Of a stretch of 5,772 bases of DNA, positions 1-5,772 are shown in pieces. Both the position numbers and the translations under genes were made by a program. The stretch's first letter is position 1. Each line of letters opens with the position of its first letter. Source of the stretch: Lysobacterales bacterium (GTDB taxonomy: Bacteria > Pseudomonadota > Gammaproteobacteria > Xanthomonadales > SZUA-36); the NCBI GenBank assembly GCA_026193295.1, contig JAPHSB010000503.1, forward strand, positions 1-5,772, written 5' to 3'. The notes below the pieces were generated by a model. That model was not told the origin of the DNA. It did not search any database and saw only the letters and a list, made by a program, of their open reading frames with translations.

Positions 1-1272
1 CGTGCGCTGGCCGAGCTGACCCATCAGGAAGTCCAGCAGAAAGAGGCCTTTTCCTACCAGGACGAGGCGCTGCAGTTCGGTCCCGACTACATTATCCCGC
101 GGCCTTTCGATCCCCGCTTGCTGGCCAGTGTCGCGCCGGCCGTGGCCCAGGCAGCCATGGACAGCGGCGTGGCCGCACGCCCCATCGAAGACATGGCAGC
201 CTACCGACAGGCACTGGATGCCTTTGTTTACCGCACCGGCATGCTGATGAAGCCGGTATTCGACGCGGCCCGGCGCAATCCGCGGCGAGTGGTATACGCC
301 GAAGGCGAGGAACCCGTGGTGTTGCGAGCCGTCCAGTCGGTCGTTGACAACGCACTTGCGTTCCCGATCGTCATCGGGCGGCCGGCGGTCGTCGAGCACC
401 GGATCGAGAAGTTCGGCCTGAGAATCAGGCCCGGGGTGGATTTTGAGCTGGTCAATCCCGAGAAGGACAGCCGCTATCGTGAGTACTGGACGACCTACCA
501 TACATTGATGGAAAGACGGGGCGTATCGCCCGATATCGCCAAGAACGTGATTCGTACCCGGACATCTGTCATCGCCGCAGTCATGGTTCAGCGGGGTGAG
601 GCTGATGCCATGCTGGCCGGTGTCGTGGGCCAGTATCGAACGAAGCTTCAACATGTTCTCGACGTGCTCGGCCTGGCTCCCGGCGTCAACGTCCCGGGTT
701 CGATGAGTGCGCTCACCTCGGACGAAAACACGATTTTTGTGTGTGATACGCACGTCAATGCCGATCCGGACGCGCGCGAGGTGGCCGAGGTTACTCTGAT
801 GGCGGCCACAAAATTGAAGATTTTCGGCATGCGGCCCAAAGTTGCTTTGCTTTCGCATTCGGCGTTCGGCAGTGAGAATGACCGCGTCGCCGTCAAAATG
901 AAGGAGGCCCTCGCTCTGCTGCGGGAGTGGGCACCCGATCTGGAAGTCGAGGGTGAGATGACTGCGGACATGGCACTGGACGAGGAGTTCCGCAGGCAGG
1001 TCTTTCCCAATTCACGGCTGCAAGGGCGGGCAAACCTGCTGGTGGCGCCGGATATCGCCTCGGCGCATATCAGTTTCAACCTCGCGCGCATGTTGAGCAA
1101 CAGCGTGACCGTCGGCCCGATCCTGCTCGGTGTGGGCAAGCCCGCCCACGTGCTGACGTCCTCCGCAACCGTGCGGCGAGTCGTTAACATGACGGCCATC
1201 GCTGTCGTGGACGCACAGCAGCACGGCAAGAGCCGTGCAGAACCAACCGTCGCTGCGGGAGTAAACGGATGA
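1..1272 (+). CDS. maeB: NADP-dependent malic enzyme with C-terminal phosphotransacetylase-like domain (5' end missing)
   Basis: MaeB-type malic enzyme decarboxylates malate to pyruvate with reduction of NADP, in the cytoplasm. The frame is open at the left edge and codes 423 residues before TGA at 1270-1272; the family is usually about 750-770 residues, so roughly the first 330-340 are missing. Residues about 1-60 of the fragment are the end of the malic NAD(P)-binding domain, with the family motif FGPDYIIPRPFDPRLL (26-41) followed by VAPAVAQAAMDSGVAARPI. From about residue 80 (GMLMKPVFDAARR) to about 405 runs the PTA-like domain, with ALLSHSAFGSEN, EGEMTADMAL, ANLLVAPDIASAHISFNLARML and GPILLGVGKPAHVLTSSATVRRVVNMTAIAV. 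In this family the domain is known to bind acetyl-CoA as an allosteric effector and generally lacks PTA activity. The ATG at 118 is internal, not the true start. The stop overlaps the aceE start (ATGA). The NADP rather than NAD preference is inferred from family, since the cofactor site lies outside the window. Confidence 0.93.
   Translation, partial: RALAELTHQEVQQKEAFSYQDEALQFGPDYIIPRPFDPRLLASVAPAVAQAAMDSGVAARPIEDMAAYRQALDAFVYRTGMLMKPVFDAARRNPRRVVYAEGEEPVVLRAVQSVVDNALAFPIVIGRPAVVEHRIEKFGLRIRPGVDFELVNPEKDSRYREYWTTYHTLMERRGVSPDIAKNVIRTRTSVIAAVMVQRGEADAMLAGVVGQYRTKLQHVLDVLGLAPGVNVPGSMSALTSDENTIFVCDTHVNADPDAREVAEVTLMAATKLKIFGMRPKVALLSHSAFGSENDRVAVKMKEALALLREWAPDLEVEGEMTADMALDEEFRRQVFPNSRLQGRANLLVAPDIASAHISFNLARMLSNSVTVGPILLGVGKPAHVLTSSATVRRVVNMTAIAVVDAQQHGKSRAEPTVAAGVNG
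1257..1261 (+). promoter_or_regulatory. Ribosome binding site of aceE
   Basis: GGGAG lies seven bases before the ATG at 1269, inside the last codons of maeB. It supports this start, and together with the ATGA stop/start overlap suggests translational coupling between maeB and aceE. Confidence 0.7.
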
Positions 1273-3941
1273 ATCAAAAAGACGAAAAGATCAGGCAGGA
1301 TTCGGATCCGCTGGAAACCCAGGAGTGGCTTGATTCGCTGCAGGCGGTGATCGAACGTGAAGGTCCCGGCCGGGCCCACTACTTGCTTGAGCAGTTGGTC
1401 GACTTCACGCGGCGGTCAGGCGGTTACCTGCCCTACGACGCCACGACCGCCTACATCAACACCATTCCGGCACAGATGGGTGCGCGCCACCCCGGCAATA
1501 CCGAGATGGAATACCGCATTCGCTCGATCATCCGGTGGAATGCCATGGCCACGGTGCTTCGCGCCAGCAAGCGCGGCGGTGAACTGGGCGGCCACATCGC
1601 GAGCTTCGCGTCGGCGGCAACCCTTTACGACGTTGGCTTCAACCACTTCTTTCGTGGACCGGAGCATCCCGGGGGTGGCGACCTGGTCTACATCCAGGGC
1701 CACTCCTCGCCGGGCATTTATGCCCGATCCTATCTCGAGGGCCGGATCAGCGAAGAGCAGCTCGACAACTTCCGGCAGGAGACGGATGGCAAGGGCCTGA
1801 GTTCCTATCCGCATCCCTGGCTGATGCCGGATTACTGGCAGCATCCGACTGTTTCCATGGGCCTGGGCCCCATCATGGCCATCTACCAGGCGCGCTTCCT
1901 GAAGTACCTGCACGATCGCGGCATTGCGGATACGTCCGACCGCAAGGTCTGGTGTTTCCTGGGCGATGGCGAAACCGACGAGCCGGAATCGCTTGGCGCC
2001 ATTTCGCTCGCCGGCCGGGAGCGGCTCAGCAATCTGGTTTTCGTCATCAACTGCAATCTTCAGCGGCTCGACGGGCCGGTGCGTGGCAACGGCAAGATCA
2101 TCCAGGAGCTGGAGGGTGTCTTCCGCGGCGCCGGTTGGAACGTGATCAAGGTGATTTGGGGCTCCTACTGGGACAAGCTGTTTGCCAAGGACAAAAACGG
2201 CCTGTTGCGCAAACGCATGGAAGAAGCGGTCGACGGCGAGTACCAGAATTACAAGGCCAAGGGCGGCAAGTACACGCGCGACCATTTTTTCGGGAAGTAC
2301 CCGGAGTTGCTGGAAATGGTTGCCGCCATGACGGACGAGGACATCTGGCGGCTCAACCGCGGCGGCCACGACCCGCACAAGCTTTACTCAGCCTACAGCG
2401 CGGCCATGAGCTACAAGAAGCTGCCGACGGTCATCCTGGCCAAGACCGTCAAGGGCTACGGCATGGGTGGGGCGGGGGAGGCGCAGAACATCACCCACCA
2501 GCAGAAGAAGATGGATGTCGAGTCGATTCGCCAGTTCCGCGATCGCTTCGGGGTGCCGATACCGGATGAGCAGTTGGAGAGCGTTCCCTACTATCATCCC
2601 GGGCCGGAAAGCGAGGAGGTCCAGTACCTGCTCGAGCGCCGCAAGGCGCTGGGCGGCTTCCTGCCCCAGCGCAGGCGTGACTGCGAGCGTCTCGAAGTAC
2701 CGGGGCTGGAGATCTTCGAACCCTTGTTGAAGTCCTCAGGGGAGCGTGAAATCAGCACCACCATGGCGTTCGTGCGCGGCCTGACCGCGCTGCTGCGTGA
2801 CAAGCGCATTGCAGAGCGCATCGTGCCGATCGTGGCTGACGAGGCGCGAACTTTCGGCATGGAGGGCATGTTCCGCCAGTTGGGCATTTACTCGTCGGTC
2901 GGGCAGTTGTATACGCCGGTCGATTCCGACCAGCTGATGTTCTACAAAGAGGATCAGAAGGGCCAGATTCTGCAGGAAGGGATCACCGAAGCGGGCGCGA
3001 TGTCCTCCTGGATCGCCGCGGCAACGAGCTGTTCCGCCAGCGGCGTCGCCATGATTCCTTTCTTTATCTTCTATTCGATGTTCGGTTTCCAGCGGGTTGG
3101 AGACCTGGCCTGGGCGGCAGGTGACATGCGCGCGCGCGGCTTCCTGGTGGGCGGCACCGCGGGCAGGACCACGCTGAATGGTGAAGGCCTGCAGCATGAA
3201 GATGGCAACAGTCACATGATGGCCGGCATGATACCGAACTGTGTGTCCTACGATCCGACCTTTGCCTACGAGATTGCCGTCATTCTCCAGGACGGACTGC
3301 GCCGCATGTACGGTGATGGAGAAGATATTTTTTACTATCTCACGGTGGAGAACGAAAACTATCCGCACCCGGAGATGCCGGAAGGGGCGGAAGAGGGAAT
3401 TCGCAAGGGTCTGTACCTGTTGCGCCAGGGTCCGGAAGGCCAAAAAAAGGTGCAATTGCTCGGATCGGGCGCGATCCTGCGCGAGGCCATGGCCGCGGCG
3501 AACATCCTGGAACAGGACTTCGGGGTCATGGCCGACGTCTGGAGCGCCACCAGTTTTACCGAGCTGCGGCGTGACGGTGTCGAGTGCGTGCGCTGGAGCC
3601 GGTTGAATCCGGAAAAAGAGCCCCGGATACCCTGGGTTACCGGGTGTCTGCGGGATCGCGCCGGGCCTGTCATAGCCGCGTCGGATTACGTCAGGGCATT
3701 CGCGGATCAGATCCGCGGATTCCTGCCGCAGGAGGATTACATTGTGCTGGGCACGGACGGCTTCGGGCGTTCGGACACCCGGGAAAAGCTGCGGCGCTTC
3801 TTCGAGGTGGACCGCTGCAACATCGCTTACGCGGCACTGTATGGCCTGTACCGGCAAGGACTGATCGACACAGGGGAGTTGTTGGCGGCGCGATCCAGCC
3901 TCGGCATCGACCCCGACAAGATAAACCCGGTCCTGCTGTAG
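1269..3941 (+). CDS. aceE: Pyruvate dehydrogenase E1 component, homodimeric type
   Basis: This is the thiamine-diphosphate-dependent E1p, which decarboxylates pyruvate and reductively acetylates the lipoyl group of E2 in the cytoplasmic PDH complex. It has 890 residues against 887 in E. coli AceE, and the landmarks align with a constant +3 offset. His109 (GGHIASFA), His145 (IQGHSSPG), Tyr180 (SSYPHPW), His410 (ITHQQKK) and His643 (LQHEDG) match E. coli His106, His142, Tyr177, His407 and His640. The ThDP/metal motif GDGETDEPES starts at residue 232 and runs on to FVINCNLQRLDGPVRGNGKIIQELEG. Lys395 (KGYGMG) matches Lys392, Asp524-Glu525 (ADEARTFGM) match 521-522, Glu574 (ITEAGA) is the catalytic glutamate matching Glu571, and Tyr602 matches Tyr599. 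The C-terminal domain carries VLGTDGFGRSD and ends DPDKINPVLL. All key residues are present, so the enzyme should be active. One oddity is GNSH where E. coli has GHSH (Asn647). The start is set by the GGGAG site and E. coli-like length. Confidence 0.98.
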   Translation: MNQKDEKIRQDSDPLETQEWLDSLQAVIEREGPGRAHYLLEQLVDFTRRSGGYLPYDATTAYINTIPAQMGARHPGNTEMEYRIRSIIRWNAMATVLRASKRGGELGGHIASFASAATLYDVGFNHFFRGPEHPGGGDLVYIQGHSSPGIYARSYLEGRISEEQLDNFRQETDGKGLSSYPHPWLMPDYWQHPTVSMGLGPIMAIYQARFLKYLHDRGIADTSDRKVWCFLGDGETDEPESLGAISLAGRERLSNLVFVINCNLQRLDGPVRGNGKIIQELEGVFRGAGWNVIKVIWGSYWDKLFAKDKNGLLRKRMEEAVDGEYQNYKAKGGKYTRDHFFGKYPELLEMVAAMTDEDIWRLNRGGHDPHKLYSAYSAAMSYKKLPTVILAKTVKGYGMGGAGEAQNITHQQKKMDVESIRQFRDRFGVPIPDEQLESVPYYHPGPESEEVQYLLERRKALGGFLPQRRRDCERLEVPGLEIFEPLLKSSGEREISTTMAFVRGLTALLRDKRIAERIVPIVADEARTFGMEGMFRQLGIYSSVGQLYTPVDSDQLMFYKEDQKGQILQEGITEAGAMSSWIAAATSCSASGVAMIPFFIFYSMFGFQRVGDLAWAAGDMRARGFLVGGTAGRTTLNGEGLQHEDGNSHMMAGMIPNCVSYDPTFAYEIAVILQDGLRRMYGDGEDIFYYLTVENENYPHPEMPEGAEEGIRKGLYLLRQGPEGQKKVQLLGSGAILREAMAAANILEQDFGVMADVWSATSFTELRRDGVECVRWSRLNPEKEPRIPWVTGCLRDRAGPVIAASDYVRAFADQIRGFLPQEDYIVLGTDGFGRSDTREKLRRFFEVDRCNIAYAALYGLYRQGLIDTGELLAARSSLGIDPDKINPVLL
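3443..3477 (+). other. Candidate -1 frameshift signal inside aceE (slippery heptamer plus hairpin)
   Basis: An A7 run (3442-3448) gives A AAA AAG at 3443-3449, in the phase needed for -1 slippage (codons CAA AAA AAG, as in the dnaX site). A perfect six-base-pair hairpin follows: GGATCG 3462-3467, loop GGCG, CGATCC 3472-3477, 12 bases after the heptamer. A purine-rich AGGG (3427-3430) lies 12 bases upstream. Slippage would give a protein of about 768 residues, ending at TGA 3572-3574. The sequence pattern is certain but its function is unproven. The hairpin codes part of the conserved LLGSGAIL stretch, and its spacing is longer than usual, so chance is a real alternative. Confidence 0.25.
3701..3717. 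repeat. Perfect short inverted repeat within aceE
   Basis: CGCGGATC (3701-3708) and GATCCGCG (3710-3717) are exact reverse complements around a single A. As RNA it could form a six-pair stem with a five-base loop. CGCGGAT also recurs directly at 3714-3720. It lies in the C-terminal coding part of aceE (codons for AFADQIRGF). No U tract follows, so it is not an intrinsic terminator. The role, if any, is unknown. Confidence 0.5.
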
Positions 3942-3964
3942 TACCTGCTGCCAGTTAGCCGCAC

Positions 3965-3968
3965 GGAG
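3965..3968 (+). promoter_or_regulatory. Ribosome binding site deciding the GTG start of aceF
   Basis: GGAG sits six bases before the GTG at 3975, in the 33-base spacer after the aceE TAG (3939-3941). The overlapping ATG at 3973 cannot start aceF because it is out of frame and is followed at once by TGA. The spacer holds nothing else I can support: a seven-base direct repeat CCTGCTG (3932-3938 and 3944-3950) flanks the aceE stop, and there is no terminator hairpin. Confidence 0.7.
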
Positions 3969-3974
3969 TTCAAT

Positions 3975-5375
3975 GTGAGCAAGACGATCGAAATCAAGGT
4001 TCCGGACATCGGCGATTTCCGTGACATCCCCGTGATAGAAGTATTGGTGGCTGCTGGCGACCAGGTCAGCGCCGAGGATGGTCTGGTAACCCTGGAGAGC
4101 GACAAGGCCACCATGGAGGTGCCGTCACCGGTCGCGGGTGTGATCCGGGAAATGCGGTTGAAACTGGACGATACCGTCTCGGAGGGGGATGTCGTCGCCA
4201 TCCTCGAGGTGGCCGACGAGCCCGCCGCTGAGGCGGCGCCTTCCGCAGAGTCCGCGCCGGCGGCCGAGGTGGTTCCAGAAGCCCGTCCGGAACCCAACGC
4301 TCAGCCAGCGCCGGACGCAGATGAAACTCCGCGGGCAGTGCCGGTTCAAACCCCCGCGGTTGGGCCAGGTCCGGGTGCCCTGGAGTCAGGACCGGCCGCA
4401 GACGTGGACGAACCCCCTGCCGCCGGGGGAGCAGGCACCACGGAGGTCGCGTTGTCGATGCTGCCGTATGCCAGCCCCGTCATCCGCAAGTTCGCCAGGG
4501 AACTGGGGGTCGACCTCACCCGGGTCAGTGGCAGCGGTGACAAGGGCCGCATTCTGCGCGAAGATGTGTCCGCCTACGTCAAGTCCGTAATGAGTGCTCC
4601 CGCCACGGCCGCTGCACCCACCCTGGGTGGTCTGCGGCTGGATTTTCCGGAGCTGACCGAGAGCGACTTCAGCCGCTACGGCGAAATCGAAACGCAACCC
4701 CTCACACGTATCCAGAAGATTTCAGCCGGGCACCTGCATCGCAACTGGGTGGGTATACCGCACGTCACGCAGCACGACGAGGCGGACATCACGGACATGG
4801 AGGCGTTCCGGTTAGCCAATGCCGACGAGGCCGCGGCGCAGGGCTTCAAGTTGACGCCGCTTGTTTTTCTGATGAAGGCGATGGTCGCTTCGCTGAAGAA
4901 ATATCCGCGCTTCAACGCTTCGCTGAATGCGGATGGTGAAACCCTCGTGCTGAAGAAGTACTACAACATCGGGATCGCGGTGGACACCCCCGAGGGACTG
5001 GTCGTGCCGGTTATCCGCAACTGCGAGCGCAAGGGCATCATGGAGTTGGCGGCCGAGTTGGCGGAACTGAGCGCGAGAGCCCGTGACAGGAAATTGAAAC
5101 CGCAGGATATCCAGGGCGGATGCATTTCGATTTCCAGCCTGGGCGGCATTGGCGGGACCGCGTTCACACCGATCATCAATGCACCGGAAGTGGCCATACT
5201 GGGCGTTTCACGGTCCAGCATGAAGCCGGTCTGGAACGGTAAAGAATTCAATCCGCGGCTGATGCTGCCGCTGTCGCTTTCCTATGACCACCGAGTCATC
5301 GATGGAGCCGCCGCGGCACGCTTCACGCGTTTCCTGGCCAGCCGGCTGGAAGACCTCAGGCGCCTGACGCTATGA
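3975..5375 (+). CDS. aceF: Dihydrolipoyllysine acetyltransferase, E2 component of pyruvate dehydrogenase
   Basis: E2p forms the core of the PDH complex and moves the acetyl group from lipoamide to coenzyme A. It has 466 residues. The lipoyl domain spans about 4-77, with the attachment lysine Lys44 in LESDKATMEVPSP. An Ala/Pro/Glu-rich flexible linker runs from about 78 to 158. The peripheral subunit-binding domain spans about 162-206 (YASPVIRKFARELGVDLTRV, then GDKGRILREDV). A short second linker leads to the acyltransferase domain (about 225-466), which has RIQKISAGHLHRNWVGIPHV, NIGIAVDTPEGLVVPVIRN, ISSLGGIGGTAFTPIINAPE and the active-site motif DHRVIDG with catalytic His439 and Asp443. There is one lipoyl domain, against three in E. 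coli AceF (about 630 residues). FRDIPVIEVLV and the adjacent aceE mark it as the pyruvate rather than the 2-oxoglutarate enzyme. The start is GTG, fixed by the GGAG site and the intact lipoyl N-terminus. The stop TGA 5373-5375 overlaps lpdA. Confidence 0.97.
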   Translation: MSKTIEIKVPDIGDFRDIPVIEVLVAAGDQVSAEDGLVTLESDKATMEVPSPVAGVIREMRLKLDDTVSEGDVVAILEVADEPAAEAAPSAESAPAAEVVPEARPEPNAQPAPDADETPRAVPVQTPAVGPGPGALESGPAADVDEPPAAGGAGTTEVALSMLPYASPVIRKFARELGVDLTRVSGSGDKGRILREDVSAYVKSVMSAPATAAAPTLGGLRLDFPELTESDFSRYGEIETQPLTRIQKISAGHLHRNWVGIPHVTQHDEADITDMEAFRLANADEAAAQGFKLTPLVFLMKAMVASLKKYPRFNASLNADGETLVLKKYYNIGIAVDTPEGLVVPVIRNCERKGIMELAAELAELSARARDRKLKPQDIQGGCISISSLGGIGGTAFTPIINAPEVAILGVSRSSMKPVWNGKEFNPRLMLPLSLSYDHRVIDGAAAARFTRFLASRLEDLRRLTL

Positions 5376-5772
5376 GTGGCGGAGGGGCATTCGATTTCGA
5401 CCTGGTCGTGATTGGCGCCGGTCCCGGCGGCTACACCGCAGCGTTCCGAGCGGCGGACCTGGGGCTGCGGGTGGCCCTGGTGGAGCGGTTCCCAGTGCTG
5501 GGTGGCGTTTGCCTGAATGTCGGTTGCATCCCCTCTAAAGCCCTGCTGCACGCCGCCAGGGTGATCGACGAGGCTGCCGCCATGGAGCGGCACGGAATAA
5601 GCTTCGGTCCACCCGCCATCGACCTCGACAAGCTCAGGGGCTTCAAGGATGGAGTGGTCGCCAAATTGACCGGCGGCCTGGCCGGTATGGCCGGCCAACG
5701 CAAGGTCGAAGTCCTGGTGGGCCGGGCAGCATTCACTGGCCCGAACGCACTCGATATCCAGGCCGGTGGAGA
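5372..5772 (+). CDS. lpdA: Dihydrolipoamide dehydrogenase, E3 component (3' end missing)
   Basis: E3 is the FAD flavoprotein that reoxidises dihydrolipoamide on E2 and passes electrons to NAD. The window holds the first 133 complete codons of a protein usually about 470 residues long, and the frame is still open at the right edge. Visible motifs are the FAD-binding VVIGAGPGGYTAAFRAADLG (residues 12-31), Glu38 ending the second beta strand (ALVER), and the redox-active disulfide Cys47-Cys52 in GGVCLNVGCIPSKALLHAA. KLTGGLAGMAGQRKVEVLVGRAAFTG follows, all close to E. coli Lpd. The protein starts directly with the FAD domain, so it lacks the N-terminal lipoyl domain fused to E3 in some Proteobacteria. 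The start ATG 5372-5374 overlaps the aceF TGA (ATGA). Only a weak AGG (5358-5360) lies upstream, so translation probably depends on coupling to aceF. The gene may serve other lipoyl complexes too. Confidence 0.96.
   Translation, partial: MSGGGAFDFDLVVIGAGPGGYTAAFRAADLGLRVALVERFPVLGGVCLNVGCIPSKALLHAARVIDEAAAMERHGISFGPPAIDLDKLRGFKDGVVAKLTGGLAGMAGQRKVEVLVGRAAFTGPNALDIQAGG

Noticed and set aside
344..372. TTGACA resembling a -35 box inside maeB
   Set aside because: The bases at -10 spacing (ATCGTC at 367-372) do not resemble TATAAT, and the site is deep within a coding region.
118..1272. Treating the ATG-like start at 118 as the beginning of a stand-alone phosphotransacetylase
   Set aside because: The frame is open to base 1, and the upstream codons give the malic-enzyme motif FGPDYIIPRPFDPRL. 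The gene is therefore a longer MaeB truncated by the window edge.
648..1379. Antisense open frame of 243 codons across the maeB/aceE junction
   Set aside because: It crosses two genes that are clearly coding on the + strand, and its translation resembles no family I know.
1416..2378. Antisense open frame of 320 codons opposite the aceE N-terminal half
   Set aside because: A codon-bias shadow of aceE with no recognisable domain, and no independent evidence of expression.
3320..3342. T-rich stretch in aceE that could resemble a terminator tail
   Set aside because: No stable stem lies directly upstream, and the codons read through conserved aceE residues (DIFYYLTVENENY).
2736..3857. Long antisense open frame of 373 codons opposite aceE
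   Set aside because: It lies wholly opposite a well-conserved gene. G/C-rich third positions remove stop codons on the other strand, and the translation shows no recognisable motif.
3827..4297. Antisense Ser/Ala-rich frame of 156 codons over the aceF start
   Set aside because: The low-complexity composition is the mirror of the Ala/Pro-rich E2 linker and lipoyl region on the + strand.
5679..5697. Seven-pair stem TGGCCGG / CCGGCCA inside lpdA
   Set aside because: It encodes the conserved GLAGMAGQ segment of E3, so amino-acid constraint plus GC-rich codons explain it. No U tract follows.

Overview
The window is a gap-free stretch of a bacterial central-carbon operon, all on the + strand. The order is the 3' part of maeB (malic enzyme with a C-terminal phosphotransacetylase-like domain), complete aceE (pyruvate dehydrogenase E1), complete aceF (E2, dihydrolipoamide acetyltransferase), and the 5' part of lpdA (E3, dihydrolipoamide dehydrogenase). 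The DNA is GC-rich with mostly G/C third codon positions. The homodimeric-type E1 (about 890 residues), the E. coli-like E2 and E3 sequences and the aceE-aceF-lpdA order point to a Proteobacterium, most likely a gammaproteobacterium (a betaproteobacterium is possible). The sequence does not allow a closer placement.

Layout: 1-1272 maeB (open at the left edge); 1269-3941 aceE, overlapping maeB by four bases (ATGA); 3942-3974 a 33-base spacer with a Shine-Dalgarno sequence; 3975-5375 aceF with a GTG start; 5372-5772 lpdA, overlapping aceF by four bases (ATGA) and cut by the right edge. No gap is long enough for an internal terminator and I see no convincing internal promoter, so the four genes look like one transcriptional unit whose promoter lies left of the window. 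There is no tRNA, rRNA, CRISPR array, insertion sequence or other sign of transfer.

How the genes work together: the malic enzyme makes pyruvate and NADPH from malate, and E1/E2/E3 turn pyruvate into acetyl-CoA and NADH. Acetyl-CoA is the known allosteric inhibitor of MaeB-type malic enzymes, acting through the PTA-like domain. The operon therefore seems to join a pyruvate source directly to its consumer, with the end product able to feed back on the first step.

I found no previously undescribed system. The points most worth a second look are the maeB-PDH coupling, an A AAA AAG slippery heptamer in the correct phase inside aceE followed by a perfect short hairpin, a His-to-Asn change in a conserved E1 motif, and the minimal lipoyl-domain architecture of the complex.
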